Below, piece by piece: positions 47,260 through 56,840 of a DNA stretch of 64,000 nt. The DNA is taken from contig JOEL01000035.1 in assembly GCA_000720995.1 (NCBI GenBank), positions 1 through 64,000 on the forward strand. The letters are read 5' to 3'. Below the pieces are notes generated by a model. It worked only from the letters and a program-made list of their open reading frames with translations. It did not search any database and was not told where the DNA came from. The DNA comes from Streptomyces celluloflavus. GTDB lineage: Bacteria > Actinomycetota > Actinomycetes > Streptomycetales > Streptomycetaceae. A program made the translations under genes and the position numbers. Each line of letters starts with the position of its first letter. Position 1 is the first letter of the stretch.

Positions 47260-47269
47260 GGCGCCGAAT

Positions 47270-48238
47270 CTACTCGGCGTCCCCGTTGTCCCCGAAGTGG
47301 TCCCAGCCGGTCTTCGTCCAGGAGGCGCCGTCCACCGTCACCTGCGGCAGCGCGGAGGGGTGGAGCACCTCGCCGATCACCTTCCAGCGGGCGGGCAGCT
47401 TCACATCCGGCGGGAAGGTGGCCACGATCGCGTGGTCCTCACCGCCGTTGAGCACCCACTGCATCGGATCCACGCCGACGGCCGTACCGATATCGGCCAT
47501 CTGCGAGGGGATGTCGATCGCGGCGGAGCGCAGGTCGATGCGGACCTTGCTGGCCTCGGCGATGTGCCGCAGGTCGGCGACGAGGCCGTCGCTGACGTCC
47601 GTCATCGCGGTGGCGCCGAGCCCGGCGGCGGCCGGGCCCGCGTGGTACGGCGGTTCGGGGCGGCGGTGCGCCTCGACGAAGGCGCGCGGCGAGCGGAAGC
47701 CGCGGGTGAGGACGGCGTAACCGGCGGCGGACCAGCCGAGCCAGCCCGTCACCGCGACGACGTCGCCGGGCTGCGCACCCCCGCGAGTGACCGGCTCCTG
47801 GTTGCGCAGGTCGCCGAGCGCGGTGATGGCGACGGTGATGACGTCGCCGCGGACGACATCGCCGCCGACCACCGCGGCGCCGGCCACCTGGCACTCGTCG
47901 CGCAGCCCGTCCATCAGCTCGGTCGCCCAGGTCGCGGGGAGTTCCGCGGGGACGACCAGGCCGAGCAGGATCGCGGTCGGCACCGCGCCCATCGCCGCGA
48001 TGTCGGCGAGGTTCTGCGCGGCGGCCTTGCGGCCCACGTCATAGGCGGTGGACCAGTCACGGCGGAAGTGCCGGCCCTCCAGGAGAACGTCCGTACTGGC
48101 CACGACCCTCCGGTCGGGCGCGGTGACCACCGCGGCGTCGTCACCCGGCCCGATCCGTACGGCCGGGGTGGAGGTGAGCCGGGAGGTGAGCTCCCTGATC
48201 AGCCCGAATTCCCCCAGCTCGCCCACGGTGCCCTTCAT
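47270..48238 (-). CDS. thiL: Thiamine-monophosphate kinase
   Basis: A 322-residue enzyme making thiamine diphosphate from thiamine monophosphate. [20 protein letters not shown] opens the protein. The family shows [19 protein letters not shown]-like [25 protein letters not shown] and [19 protein letters not shown] 48238 has AAGGG upstream. It is the first gene of thiL-thiD and divergent from the Lrp-type gene. Confidence 0.96.
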   Translation of the reverse strand: MKGTVGELGEFGLIRELTSRLTSTPAVRIGPGDDAAVVTAPDRRVVASTDVLLEGRHFRRDWSTAYDVGRKAAAQNLADIAAMGAVPTAILLGLVVPAELPATWATELMDGLRDECQVAGAAVVGGDVVRGDVITVAITALGDLRNQEPVTRGGAQPGDVVAVTGWLGWSAAGYAVLTRGFRSPRAFVEAHRRPEPPYHAGPAAAGLGATAMTDVSDGLVADLRHIAEASKVRIDLRSAAIDIPSQMADIGTAVGVDPMQWVLNGGEDHAIVATFPPDVKLPARWKVIGEVLHPSALPQVTVDGASWTKTGWDHFGDNGDAE

Positions 48239-48396
48239 GCTGTTGCCCTTCTGATGCGTACGGACGGTCCGTACTCCGCTGCGACTGCGCCGCCCGGTGC
48301 CGCGTTCACCGCGCGGGTCTCCCCGCGCCGCCCGGTGACGCGGTACCGTGGCGTCCCTTCTTCCCACATGATCCTCGTAGCCGCCCTGGAGGTCCC

Positions 48397-48630
48397 GTGG
48401 TACAGGCGTACATCCTGATCCAGACCGAGGTCGGCAAGTCCTCGGCGGTGGCGGAAGTGATCGCGAAGATCCCCGGTGTGCTGCTGGCCGAGGATGTGAC
48501 CGGTCCCTACGACGTCATCGTGCGCGCGCAGGCCGACACGGTCGATGAGCTGGGTCGCATGGTGGTCGCCAAGGTCCAGCAAGTGGACGGCATCACGCGG
48601 ACCCTCACCTGCCCGGTCGTCCATATCTAG
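48397..48630 (+). CDS. Stand-alone Lrp/AsnC ligand-binding (RAM) domain protein
   Basis: A 77-residue protein consisting only of the ligand-sensing ACT-like domain of Lrp/AsnC regulators (MVQAYILIQTEVGKSSAVAE, then YDVIVRAQADTVDELGRMVV). No DNA-binding domain is present. Such short proteins occur widely in actinomycetes and may oligomerise with full Lrp proteins. The GTG start at 48397 is supported by GGAGG. Confidence 0.9.
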   Translation: MVQAYILIQTEVGKSSAVAEVIAKIPGVLLAEDVTGPYDVIVRAQADTVDELGRMVVAKVQQVDGITRTLTCPVVHI

Positions 48631-48651
48631 CCCCCCCGTATCCTCGGCCGG

Positions 48652-49146
48652 GTGATTTCTTCGCGTCGCCGGCCGCTGCGCCTGGCCCTGCCCGTGCTCG
48701 CCGCGTTTCTCGCCGCGGTGAGCTGTTCGTCAGCGGACAGCGCGGCGGGGCCGGCGATTCCCGCCGCGACGGGCGAGGCCGCGCGGCACTGCCGGGCGCT
48801 CCAGAAGGCACTGCCGCAGACCGTGAAAGGGCTGGAGCGGCGTGCCACCGTACCGGCCTCCGACTTCACTGCTCTCTGGGGCGATCCTGCCGTGCAACTG
48901 CGCTGTGGGGTGCCAAAACCCGAGGTGTTGACGTTCGGGAGTGAACATTACAACCCCTACGCCGACGCGGCGGAAGTCGACGGCGTCACCTGGCTCTTCG
49001 AGAAACAGCGGGACGGATACCGCTTCACCACGGTGCTGCGGAAGTCCTATGTCGAGGTGACCGTTCCGGGGCGGTACGCCCCCGAGGTCGATGTGCTCAC
49101 CGCCCTCGCGGGCGCCGTGCGCGGGGCCGTCCCCGCCGGGGTCTGA
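48652..49146 (+). CDS. DUF3515 family lipoprotein
   Basis: A 164-residue exported protein with a lipoprotein signal peptide (LRLALPVLAAFLAAVSC) whose Cys25 would be lipidated. The mature part matches actinobacterial DUF3515 proteins (HCRALQKALPQTVKGLERR, and LRCGVPKPEVLTFGSEHYNP). The function is unknown. The GTG start at 48652 is weakly supported by an RBS. It is 21 nt after the Lrp-type gene and convergent with ddl. Confidence 0.85.
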   Translation: MISSRRRPLRLALPVLAAFLAAVSCSSADSAAGPAIPAATGEAARHCRALQKALPQTVKGLERRATVPASDFTALWGDPAVQLRCGVPKPEVLTFGSEHYNPYADAAEVDGVTWLFEKQRDGYRFTTVLRKSYVEVTVPGRYAPEVDVLTALAGAVRGAVPAGV

Positions 49147-49173
49147 GGCGCCGGGAAACCCGGCGCCCCGGCC

Positions 49174-50310
49174 CTAGCGCAGCCCGGTGGAGCGGCGCAG
49201 CGCCGCCTGGATGAGCCGGTCGATCAGCTCCGGGTAGTCCACCCCGCTCTCCCGCCACATCCGCGGGTACATCGAGATGGGGGTGAAGCCGGGGAGCGTG
49301 TTGATCTCGTTGATCACGAACTCGCCGTTGTCCTGGAGGAAGAAGTCCGCGCGGACCAGGCCCTCGCAGGACGCCGCCTCGAAGGCCGCGACGGCCAGTT
49401 CCTGCACCTTCGCCGTCTGCTCGGGGCTCAGCGGCGCCGGGACGATCCCGTCGGCCGAGTCGATGTACTTGGCCTCGAAGTCGTAGAAGTCGTGGGCGGT
49501 GACCGGCGGGATCTCGGCCGGCAGGCTGGCCCGCGGGCCGTCCTCGAACTCCAGCACCCCGCACTCGATCTCCCGGCCGCTCAGCAGCGACTCCACCAGG
49601 ATCTTGGGGTCGTGCCGCCGCGCCTCCTCGATCGCCGCGTCCAGGCCGTCGAGGGCGTCGACCTTGGTGATGCCCATGGACGAGCCGGCCCGTGCGGGCT
49701 TCACGAAGAGCGGCCAGCCGTGCTCACCGGCGAAGTCCACGATCTTCTTACGGGCGGCCGCGGGGTCCTGCTCCCACTCGCGCGGCCGGACGACCTCGTA
49801 CGGGCCGACGGGCAGCCCGAAGGAGGTGAACACCCGCTTCATGTAGTCCTTGTCCTGGCCGACGGCCGAGGCGAGCACACCCGAGCCGACGTAGGGGACA
49901 CCGGAGAGTTCCAGCAGGCCCTGGAGGGTGCCGTCCTCTCCGTAGGGGCCGTGCAGGACGGGGAAGACGACGTCGACCTCGCCGAGCGCCTTGGGGACGG
50001 AGCCCGGTTCGCTGTAGACGACCTCGCGGTTGACCGGGTCGACCGGGAGCACGACGGTGCCGTCGGTGGACTCGGCGAGCTCGGCCACGCTGGGCAGGCG
50101 GCGCTCTGTGATGGCCATCCGCTCGGGGTCGTCGGCGGTCAGCGCCCAGCGGCCGTCGGTCGTGATGCCGATGGGCAGCACGTCGTACTTCTCGCGGTCG
50201 ATGGCGCTCAGCACGGCTCCGGCGGTGACCACGGAGATGGCGTGCTCGGAGCTGCGGCCGCCGAACACGACGGCGACGCGGGGCTTCTGGGAGGAGGTCT
50301 CGCTGCTCAT
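49174..50310 (-). CDS. ddl: D-alanine--D-alanine ligase
   Basis: A 378-residue ATP-grasp enzyme making D-Ala-D-Ala for peptidoglycan. VAVVFGGRSSEHAISVVTAG, PVLHGPYGEDGTLQGLLEL, FVKPARAGSSMGITKV and FVINEINTLPGFTPISMYP are all present, with intact metal ligands (Asp in RADFFL, Glu and Asn in NEIN). The ATG is at 50310. It lies downstream of gpsA in the plsC-gpsA-ddl series. Confidence 0.96.
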   Translation of the reverse strand: MSSETSSQKPRVAVVFGGRSSEHAISVVTAGAVLSAIDREKYDVLPIGITTDGRWALTADDPERMAITERRLPSVAELAESTDGTVVLPVDPVNREVVYSEPGSVPKALGEVDVVFPVLHGPYGEDGTLQGLLELSGVPYVGSGVLASAVGQDKDYMKRVFTSFGLPVGPYEVVRPREWEQDPAAARKKIVDFAGEHGWPLFVKPARAGSSMGITKVDALDGLDAAIEEARRHDPKILVESLLSGREIECGVLEFEDGPRASLPAEIPPVTAHDFYDFEAKYIDSADGIVPAPLSPEQTAKVQELAVAAFEAASCEGLVRADFFLQDNGEFVINEINTLPGFTPISMYPRMWRESGVDYPELIDRLIQAALRRSTGLR

Positions 50311-50422
50311 ATCGGGTCGAGGGTACCTGCTGACCGCCGCGGAGTCAGTGCTGCGGCGGCCGTTGGGGTGCCGGGTGGTCCCGTGCGGGACCACCCGGCG
50401 GTGCGGTCCGGGTCCCGCCGGA

Positions 50423-51424
50423 TCAGTGCCGTTCGGCCTTGGCGCTGCGCGACATCAGGTCCTTGAGGGCCACCAGCGGCGGCTTGCCGCCGTGGACGAT
50501 GTCCACGACCGTCTCGGTCAGCGGCATCTCGACGCCGTGCCGGCGGGCCAGATCCAGCACCGATTCGCAGGACTTGACGCCCTCGGCGGTCTGCTTGGTG
50601 ACCGCGATGGTCTCCGCGAGCGTCATCCCGCGGCCGAGGTTGTGGCCGAAGGTGTTGTTGCGCGACAGCGGCGAGGAGCAGGTGGCGACGAGGTCGCCCA
50701 TACCGGCCAGGCCCGCGAAGGTGTGCGCGTCGGCGCCCATGGCGAGGCCGAGGCGGGTGGTCTCGGCGAGACCGCGGGTGATCAGCGACGCCTTGGCGTT
50801 GTCGCCCAGGCCCATCCCGTCCGCGATGCCGACCGCCAGCGCGATGACGTTCTTGACCGCGCCGCCCAGTTCGCAGCCGACCACGTCGGTGTTGGTGTAC
50901 GGGCGGAAGTACGGGGTGTGGCAGGCGGTCTGCAGGCGCCGGGCGACCGCTTCGTCGGCGCAGGCCACGACGGCCGCGGCGGGCTGCCGGGCGGCGACCT
51001 CCTTGGCGAGGTTGGGACCGGTCAGCACCGCGACGCGCTCCGCCGGTGCCTTGGCGACCTCGCCGATGACCTCGCTCATCCGCTTGGCGGTGCCCAGTTC
51101 GACACCCTTCATCAGGGAGACCAGGACCGAGTCGGCGGGCAGCAGCGGCGCCCACTCGGCGAGGTTGGCCCGCAGCGTCTGCGAGGGGATGACGAGGAAG
51201 GCGAACTCCGCGCCGCGCGCCGCCTGTGCCGGGTCGGTGGTGGCCCGTACGGACCCGGGGAGCTCGACCCCCGGCAGGTAGTCGGGGTTGGTGTGGCCGT
51301 TGTTGATGGCCTCGGCGACGTCGGCGCGGCGCCCCCACAGGGTCACCTCGCATCCCGCGTCGGCGAGCACCATGGCGAATGCGGTGCCCCAGGACCCCGT
51401 GCCGTAGACGGCGCAGCGCGTCAC
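50423..51424 (-). CDS. gpsA: Glycerol-3-phosphate dehydrogenase [NAD(P)+]
   Basis: A 333-residue enzyme reducing dihydroxyacetone phosphate to sn-glycerol-3-phosphate for phospholipids. The nucleotide loop GTGSWGTAFAMVLADAG, the segment GCELGGAVKNVIALAVG with the catalytic Lys, and AGMGDLVATCSSPLSRN are canonical. GTG 51424 overlaps the plsC stop by 4 nt (GTGA). It pairs functionally with the upstream acyltransferase. Confidence 0.96.
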   Translation of the reverse strand: MTRCAVYGTGSWGTAFAMVLADAGCEVTLWGRRADVAEAINNGHTNPDYLPGVELPGSVRATTDPAQAARGAEFAFLVIPSQTLRANLAEWAPLLPADSVLVSLMKGVELGTAKRMSEVIGEVAKAPAERVAVLTGPNLAKEVAARQPAAAVVACADEAVARRLQTACHTPYFRPYTNTDVVGCELGGAVKNVIALAVGIADGMGLGDNAKASLITRGLAETTRLGLAMGADAHTFAGLAGMGDLVATCSSPLSRNNTFGHNLGRGMTLAETIAVTKQTAEGVKSCESVLDLARRHGVEMPLTETVVDIVHGGKPPLVALKDLMSRSAKAERH

Positions 51425-52323
51425 TTGCCTTCATCCTCCTGTGTCTGCCGGTTGCTTCGGGCCTGCTGCGTACCGATGACCGGACCGGCCGCGGCGGCCG
51501 GTCCGGCGGCGGGCTGCGGGCCGGCCGCGGGCTGCGGGCCGGCCGCGGGCTGCGGGCCGGCCGCGGCGCGGGCCGCCCTGGCGGCCTCCCGGGCCACCCG
51601 CCGCTCCCGGGCGATGACCTTGCGGTGGTCGTACGGTTCGGCCGGCACGGGCTCGCCGCGGACCTCGGCGAGCTGGGCGGTGACGGCGGCCATGATGGTG
51701 TCCGTGACGGCGCGCAGCACCTCGGCGGTGGGCTCCTGGCCGTAAAACGCGCTCAGGTCGACCGGCGGCCCCGCCTTCACCCGCAGCGTCTTGCGCGGGA
51801 ACAGCCGCAGCTTCTTCTCCTTGGCGTACGGCGGCATCACGTCGTTGGCGCCCCACTGCGCGACGGGAATGACCGGCGCCTTGGTGAGCAACGCCACTCG
51901 CGCGGCACCGGTCTTGCCCTGCATGGGCCACATCTCGGGGTCGCGGGTCAGGGTGCCCTCGGGGTAGAAGGCAACGCATTCGCCCTTGTCGATGGCGGCC
52001 ACGGCGGCGCGGAAGGCGACGGCGGCGTCGGTGGTTTCCCGGTAGACGGGGATCTGTCCGGTGCCGCGCATCATCAGGCCGACAAAGCCGCCCTTGAAGA
52101 GCCCGGCCTTCGCGAGGAATCGGGGAACACGTCCGGTGTTGTACTGATAGTGCGCATAGGACAGCGGATCAAGATACGAGTTGTGGTTGACCGCGGTGAT
52201 AAATCCGCCGTCGGCCGGAATGTGCTCCATTCCCTGCCAGTCCCGCTTGAACAGAACCAAGAGCGGCGGTTTGCAGATGACCGCGGCCAAGCGGTACCAG
52301 AAGCCGATTCTGCGGCGGGACAC
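51421..52323 (-). CDS. 1-acyl-sn-glycerol-3-phosphate acyltransferase (PlsC-like)
   Basis: A 300-residue membrane-associated acyltransferase. The catalytic NHNSYLD motif (NHx4D type with His) and FYPEGTLTRD are present, with VIPVAQWGAND later. The C-terminal tail has three identical AAGPQP units encoded by perfect 18-bp DNA repeats, then an Ala-rich stretch. The GTG start is at 52323. It is coupled to gpsA; together they make and acylate glycerol phosphate. Confidence 0.92.
   Translation of the reverse strand: MSRRRIGFWYRLAAVICKPPLLVLFKRDWQGMEHIPADGGFITAVNHNSYLDPLSYAHYQYNTGRVPRFLAKAGLFKGGFVGLMMRGTGQIPVYRETTDAAVAFRAAVAAIDKGECVAFYPEGTLTRDPEMWPMQGKTGAARVALLTKAPVIPVAQWGANDVMPPYAKEKKLRLFPRKTLRVKAGPPVDLSAFYGQEPTAEVLRAVTDTIMAAVTAQLAEVRGEPVPAEPYDHRKVIARERRVAREAARAARAAAGPQPAAGPQPAAGPQPAAGPAAAAGPVIGTQQARSNRQTQEDEGK
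51509..51562 (-). repeat. Three perfect 18-bp tandem repeats in the plsC-like gene
   Basis: Identical units at 51509-51526, 51527-51544 and 51545-51562 encode repeated AAGPQP in the disordered C-terminal tail. Copy number is likely variable between strains. Confidence 0.9.
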
Positions 52324-52454
52324 TGGGACACCCTCCTTGTGGGACCTGCTGAGCTGCTGCGAGCCGGCAGCCGCACAAGTGTCGCCCCAGGTACCCGCTA
52401 TGTCGAGAACACCGTAACCCCGCCGCTGCCGGAATGCGGCGGCAGCAGGTGAGA

Positions 52455-53177
52455 ATGATGGCGATGCGAAGAGACGGAGCGGATGTGGGCTGGAGTCTGG
52501 TGGTGCCGCTGAAACCGCTGGTGCGGGCCAAGAGCAGGCTCTCCGCGGCCACCGGCGAGGAGTTCCGGCCCCGGTTGGCGCTGGCGTTCGCGCTGGATAC
52601 CGTGGCCGCGGCGCTGGCCTGCGCGGACGTACGTGATGTGGCGGTTGTCACGGATGATCCGCTGGCCGGTGAGCGGCTGGCGGCCCTGGGGGCGCGCATC
52701 GTGCCCGATATTCCGGCCCGCGGCCTGAACGCGGCGCTGGCGCACGGTGCGGACGCAGTGCGGGCACGGCGTCCCGGCGCTGCTGTCGCCACGCTGAACG
52801 CCGATCTGCCGGCGCTGCGCCCGGCCGAGCTGGGCCGGGTGCTCCATTCCGCCGCGCAATTCCCGCGCGCATTTCTCGCAGATGCGGCGGATATCGGGAC
52901 AACACTTCTGACCGCGGCTTCCGGAGTGGAATTGGCCCCGGCATTCGGCGGCCCTTCGCGCGCCCGTCACCTGGCATCGGGCGCCCGGGAGATCACGGTG
53001 GCGCGGGTGGCGTCGGTGCGCCGGGACGTGGACACCGGCGAGGATCTGCGCGCCGCCCTGGCCCTGGGCGTCGGCCCGCACACGGCACGGCAGGCGCTGC
53101 GGCACCCGGACGGGGCGGCAGCCACTAACGGGGCGGCCGGGGCGCCGCCCCCGGAGCTCAGAGCGTATGGAGCGTGA
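52455..53177 (+). CDS. cofC: 2-phospho-L-lactate/phosphoenolpyruvate guanylyltransferase (CofC/FbiD)
   Basis: A 240-residue enzyme for coenzyme F420 biosynthesis. WSLVVPLKPLVRAKSRLS is the family N-terminus. VAVVTDDPLAGERLAALGA and TLNADLPALRPAELGR hold the nucleotide-binding and metal residues. In actinobacteria the homologue FbiD uses phosphoenolpyruvate. Several Met codons cluster at the start; 52455 has AGGTGAGA just before it. The 3' end overlaps the convergent CSD-like gene by 20 nt. Confidence 0.9.
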   Translation: MMAMRRDGADVGWSLVVPLKPLVRAKSRLSAATGEEFRPRLALAFALDTVAAALACADVRDVAVVTDDPLAGERLAALGARIVPDIPARGLNAALAHGADAVRARRPGAAVATLNADLPALRPAELGRVLHSAAQFPRAFLADAADIGTTLLTAASGVELAPAFGGPSRARHLASGAREITVARVASVRRDVDTGEDLRAALALGVGPHTARQALRHPDGAAATNGAAGAPPPELRAYGA

Positions 53178-53373
53178 CGAGAACGACCCGCCGGCCGTCT
53201 CCCCCGTCCCCGCTCTCGCCTTCGATATCGATACGGACCCGCTGCCCGGACCGCAGCAGCCGCAGGCCGCCCGCGTCGAAGGCCGCCGCATCGAAGGGCA
53301 GCGGCGTCCCGTCGTCCAGCAGCACACTGCCGGCGCGGGTCCGGGGATCGTAGGTGTAGACGGTGGCCTGCAT
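53158..53373 (-). CDS. Small cold-shock-domain-like protein
   Basis: A 71-residue beta-rich protein (MQATVYTYDPRTRAGSVLLD, then DGTPLPFDAAAFDAGGLRLL and GQRVRIDIEG). The pattern resembles a diverged cold-shock/OB fold without the RNP1 aromatic motif, so nucleic-acid binding is uncertain. The ATG 53373 is preferred over an upstream Met because it gives this family-like start. It is convergent with cofC, sharing 20 nt of 3' sequence. Confidence 0.7.
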   Translation of the reverse strand: MQATVYTYDPRTRAGSVLLDDGTPLPFDAAAFDAGGLRLLRSGQRVRIDIEGESGDGGDGRRVVLVTLHTL

Positions 53374-53415
53374 GGACCGAAGCCTAGACGGCGGGGCACC
53401 GGTGCCACGCACCGC

Positions 53416-53445
53416 GGGCCGGACTCCCCGAAGGGAGTCCGGCCC
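53416..53445 (-). terminator. Terminator of hupS
   Basis: A perfect 13-bp stem (53416-53428 with 53433-53445) and a CGAA loop, about 30 nt after the hupS stop. Confidence 0.8.
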
Positions 53446-53473
53446 GACGCGTGGCGTCGCCGCTGCTGGTGGA

Positions 53474-54166
53474 TTACCGCTTGCGGGCGGTGGTCTTCTT
53501 GGCGGTGGTCTTGCGCGCCGTGGCCTTCTTGGCCGGGGCCTTCTTCGCCACCGCCTTCTTGGCGGGAGCGGTCTTCTTCGCCACGGCCTTCTTCGCGGTG
53601 GCGGTGGCCTTCTTGGCCGGGGCCGCCTTCTTGGCGGTGACGGCCTTCTTCGCCGGAGCGGCCTTCTTCGCCGTGGTGGCCTTCTTCGCCGCCGCCGTGG
53701 TCTTCTTGGCGGTGGTCTTCTTCGCCACAGCGGTGGTCTTCTTCGCCGGCGTCGCCTTCTTCGCGGCGGCCTTCTTGGCGGTGACGGCCTTCTTCGCCGC
53801 GGCCTTCTTCACCGTCGTACGGGTGGAAGCGCCGCCCGAGAGGCTGCCCTTGGGGGCCTTCTTGACCGCGACCTCATTCTTGGGGAGCTTCTTCGAGCCG
53901 CTCACCAGGTCCTTGAAACCCTGGCCCGCGCGGAAACGCGGCACCGAGGTCTTCTTGACCCGCACCCGCTCACCCGTCTGCGGGTTACGGGCGTATCGGG
54001 CCGGCCGGTCGACCTTCTCGAACGAACCGAATCCGGTGACCGAAACGCGGTCGCCGGAGACAACTGCACGGACGATTGCGTCCAGTACCGCGTCCACCGC
54101 ATCCGCGGCGTTCTGACGGCCGCCGAGCTTGTCGGCAATGGCTTCTACGAGCTGCGCCTTGTTCAC
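53474..54166 (-). CDS. hupS: HU-family nucleoid protein with lysine-rich tail (HupS)
   Basis: A 230-residue protein. Residues 1-92 form an HU domain (MNKAQLVEAIADKLGGRQNA, FGSFEKVDRPARYARNPQTG). Residues about 100-230 are Lys/Ala/Thr/Pro repeats (AKKA, AKKT, PAKK units) resembling histone H1 tails. HupS is the sporulation-associated two-domain HU of Streptomyces and compacts spore nucleoids. The ATG is at 54166, with a plausible promoter upstream and a strong terminator after it. Confidence 0.95.
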   Translation of the reverse strand: MNKAQLVEAIADKLGGRQNAADAVDAVLDAIVRAVVSGDRVSVTGFGSFEKVDRPARYARNPQTGERVRVKKTSVPRFRAGQGFKDLVSGSKKLPKNEVAVKKAPKGSLSGGASTRTTVKKAAAKKAVTAKKAAAKKATPAKKTTAVAKKTTAKKTTAAAKKATTAKKAAPAKKAVTAKKAAPAKKATATAKKAVAKKTAPAKKAVAKKAPAKKATARKTTAKKTTARKR

Positions 54167-54217
54167 GTCTTCCCCTTCGGAGACATTGCTGGAACGAAAG
54201 TGTCCAAGCTTTTTCGC

Positions 54218-54246
54218 ACGTTAGGCAGATATATACCGCAAATCAA
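54218..54246 (-). promoter_or_regulatory. Candidate sigma-70-type promoter of hupS
   Basis: On the minus strand TTGATT (-35) is followed by 17 nt and TAACGT (-10), about 50 nt upstream of the hupS ATG in an AT-rich patch. It is a match by eye only. Confidence 0.4.
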
Positions 54247-54291
54247 ACACGAAACGGGCTAATCACCCTTGTGCCGCAACGAACTCGACCT

Positions 54292-54537
54292 TCACGGACT
54301 TCCATCGGCACGCGCATCTTCGGGAAAGCGACCTGCGTCGAGGTCGTCCATGAACCACTCCAGACGCCTTGCCGCGTCCGCAAGATCGTGTTTTGCCGCG
54401 GCCGTGATGACGAGCAGCTTCCGGGTCAGCGCCATCCGTACGCCCTCCGGGACTTGCAGTGACCGCACTCTTGCGTGTGCGACCTTGAGCCGGTCGGCGA
54501 CGTAACCGTAGAGCTCAAGTTGGCCGTCGCGTTCCAT
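54292..54537 (-). CDS. Conserved small helical protein of unknown function
   Basis: An 81-residue protein (MERDGQLELYGYVADRLKVA, then VPEGVRMALTRKLLVITAAA and HDLADAARRLEWFMDDLDAG). It has no signal peptide or known motif. Codon bias and its position between hupS and leuD, which I remember as conserved in Streptomyces, support it being real. The ATG is at 54537. Confidence 0.75.
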   Translation of the reverse strand: MERDGQLELYGYVADRLKVAHARVRSLQVPEGVRMALTRKLLVITAAAKHDLADAARRLEWFMDDLDAGRFPEDARADGSP

Positions 54538-54603
54538 GCGCTAATTGTGCCATCTGCGGCGAGTTGTCGCTTCACAGGGCCTCAACAGCCACCCGGACAA
54601 GCC

Positions 54604-54638
54604 GATGCGCCCCCTGCCAACTGCACAGGAGGCGCATC
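54604..54638 (-). terminator. Terminator of leuCD
   Basis: A 13-bp stem with one mismatch (54604-54616 with 54626-54638) and a 9-nt loop, 35 nt after the leuD stop. Confidence 0.7.
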
Positions 54639-54673
54639 GTACGCAATAAGGCTTTGAGCCATAAAACCCGAGG

Positions 54674-55267
54674 TCAGACCACTACCGTACGCGGTGTGAA
54701 GGACGGCCTGTTCGCCTCGAACGCCGCGATCGCGGGCTCCTCCCGAAGGGTGAGACTGATGTCGTCCAGGCCCTCCAGCAGCCGCCAGCGAGCGTTCTCG
54801 TCCAACTCGAAGCCGGCCGTGACACCTTCCGCGCGGACCTGGCGGGCGACCAGGTCGACGGTCACCTCGGCCGTCGGATCGGTCTCGGCGAGCCGCTGGA
54901 GCTCCTCGACGGTCTCCTGCGGCAGGACCACCGTCAGCAGCCCGTTCTTGAGGGAGTTTCCGCGGAAGATGTCGGCGAACCGCGAGGAGATGACGGCCTT
55001 GAAGCCGTAGTTCTGGAGCGCCCAGACGGCGTGCTCACGCGAGGAGCCGGTGCCGAAGTCGGGGCCGGCCACCAGCACGGTGGCACCCTTGTGCCGCTCC
55101 TGGTTGAGGACGAACTCGGGGTCCTTGCGCCACGCCTCGAACAGCCCGTCCTCGAAACCGTCGCGGGTGACCTTCTTCAGCCAGTGCGCCGGGATGATCT
55201 GGTCGGTGTCGACATTGCTGCGGCGCAGCGGGACGGCCCGGCCGGTGTGGGTGGTGAAAGCTTCCAT
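54674..55267 (-). CDS. leuD: 3-isopropylmalate dehydratase small subunit
   Basis: A 197-residue small subunit of isopropylmalate isomerase (leucine synthesis). [36 protein letters not shown] and [18 protein letters not shown] are characteristic. The ATG 55267 lies 3 nt after the leuC stop, so the two are co-translated. Confidence 0.97.
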   Translation of the reverse strand: MEAFTTHTGRAVPLRRSNVDTDQIIPAHWLKKVTRDGFEDGLFEAWRKDPEFVLNQERHKGATVLVAGPDFGTGSSREHAVWALQNYGFKAVISSRFADIFRGNSLKNGLLTVVLPQETVEELQRLAETDPTAEVTVDLVARQVRAEGVTAGFELDENARWRLLEGLDDISLTLREEPAIAAFEANRPSFTPRTVVV

Positions 55268-55270
55268 GGT

Positions 55271-56701
55271 TCAGACTCCTGCGGGCGTGGCGACGGCGGC
55301 GTCGGACAGGTCGGCCGGTGAGGCCAGATGGCCGAGAACCGCCGTCGCGGCGGCGACCTGCGGCGAGACCAGGTGCGTCCGGCCGCCCTTGCCCTGCCGC
55401 CCCTCGAAGTTGCGGTTGGAGGTGGACGCGGAGCGCTCACCGGGCGCGAGCTGATCGGGGTTCATGCCCAGGCACATCGAGCAGCCGGCGTGCCGCCACT
55501 CGGCACCCGCCGCGGTGAAGACCTTGTCCAGCCCCTCCGCGACGGCCTGCAGGGCGACCCGGACCGAGCCGGGAACGACCAGCATCCGCACCCCGTCGGC
55601 GACCGAACGGCCGTCCAGAATCGAGGCCGCGGAGCGCAGGTCCTCGATGCGGCCGTTGGTGCACGAACCTACGAAGACGGTGTCCACGCCGATCTCGCGC
55701 AGCGGCTGGCCTGCCGTCAACCCCATGTATTCCAGGGCCTTTTCGGCAGCCAGGCGCTCCGAGGCGTCGTCGTACGAAGCGGGGTCGGGGACCTGCGAGG
55801 AGAGCGGCGCACCCTGGCCCGGGTTGGTCCCCCAGGTGACGAACGGCGTCAGCGCGGCGGCGTCGATGACGACCTCGGCGTCGAAGACCGCGTCGTCGTC
55901 GGTGTGCAGCGTCTTCCAGTACGCGACCGCGGCGTCCCAGTCCTCGTCCCGGGGGGCGTGGTCGCGTCCCTGGAGGTAGTCGAAGGTGGTCTTGTCGGGG
56001 GCGATCATGCCGGCCCGCGCGCCCGCCTCGATGGACATGTTGCAGACGGTCATCCGGGCCTCCATCGACAGTTTCTCGATGGCGGAGCCGCGGTACTCCA
56101 GGACGTAGCCCTGGCCGCCGCCGGTCCCGATCTTGGCGATGATCGCCAGGATCAGGTCCTTGGCCGTCACACCGTCGGGCAGTTCGCCGTCGACGGTGAT
56201 GGCCATGGTCTTGAAGGGCGCGAGCGGCAGCGTCTGGGTGGCCAGCACATGCTCGACCTGGCTGGTGCCGATGCCGAACGCCAGCGCGCCGAAGGCGCCG
56301 TGGGTGGAGGTGTGGCTGTCACCGCAGACCACGGTCATACCGGGCTGGGTCAGTCCCAACTGCGGTCCCACCACGTGGACAACGCCCTGCTCGACGTCGC
56401 CGAGCGGGTGCAGCCGTACGCCGAACTCCGCGCAGTTCTTGCGCAGCGTCTCCAGCTGGGTGCGCGAGACCGGGTCGGCGATCGGCTTGTCGATGTCGAG
56501 GGTCGGGGTGTTGTGGTCCTCGGTGGCGATGGTCAGGTCCGTGCGGCGCACCCGGCGGCCGGCCTTGCGGAGGCCGTCGAACGCCTGTGGGCTGGTCACC
56601 TCGTGCAGCAGGTGCAGATCGATGAAGAGCAGGTCGGGCTCGCCTTCCGCGCGCCGGACGACATGGTCGTCCCAGACCTTCTCCGCGAGTGTCCGTCCCA
56701 T
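55271..56701 (-). CDS. leuC: 3-isopropylmalate dehydratase large subunit
   Basis: A 476-residue aconitase-family enzyme. [20 protein letters not shown] and [14 protein letters not shown] (Cys about 346), then [13 protein letters not shown] (Cys about 406 and 409), bind the [4Fe-4S] cluster. ATG 56701 has GGAGGG six bases upstream. It is divergent from ndgR across a palindromic operator. Confidence 0.97.
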   Translation of the reverse strand: MGRTLAEKVWDDHVVRRAEGEPDLLFIDLHLLHEVTSPQAFDGLRKAGRRVRRTDLTIATEDHNTPTLDIDKPIADPVSRTQLETLRKNCAEFGVRLHPLGDVEQGVVHVVGPQLGLTQPGMTVVCGDSHTSTHGAFGALAFGIGTSQVEHVLATQTLPLAPFKTMAITVDGELPDGVTAKDLILAIIAKIGTGGGQGYVLEYRGSAIEKLSMEARMTVCNMSIEAGARAGMIAPDKTTFDYLQGRDHAPRDEDWDAAVAYWKTLHTDDDAVFDAEVVIDAAALTPFVTWGTNPGQGAPLSSQVPDPASYDDASERLAAEKALEYMGLTAGQPLREIGVDTVFVGSCTNGRIEDLRSAASILDGRSVADGVRMLVVPGSVRVALQAVAEGLDKVFTAAGAEWRHAGCSMCLGMNPDQLAPGERSASTSNRNFEGRQGKGGRTHLVSPQVAAATAVLGHLASPADLSDAAVATPAGV

Positions 56702-56840
56702 CGCTTTCCCTCCGGCCGGCCGCATCGCCGGCCCAACTCGTCTGTGCGCGCGCCGCCCGTGCCCCCACGCCGGACCGCCCGCCGGACCCTGGTCGAGGGC
56801 CGCACCTACAGATTGACGACTTTCCTGGATAATTGAACTT

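Noticed and set aside
46270..48400. TPP riboswitch for thiL-thiD
   Set aside because: The leader of thiL lacks a recognisable THI-box (such as CTGAGA with its partner).
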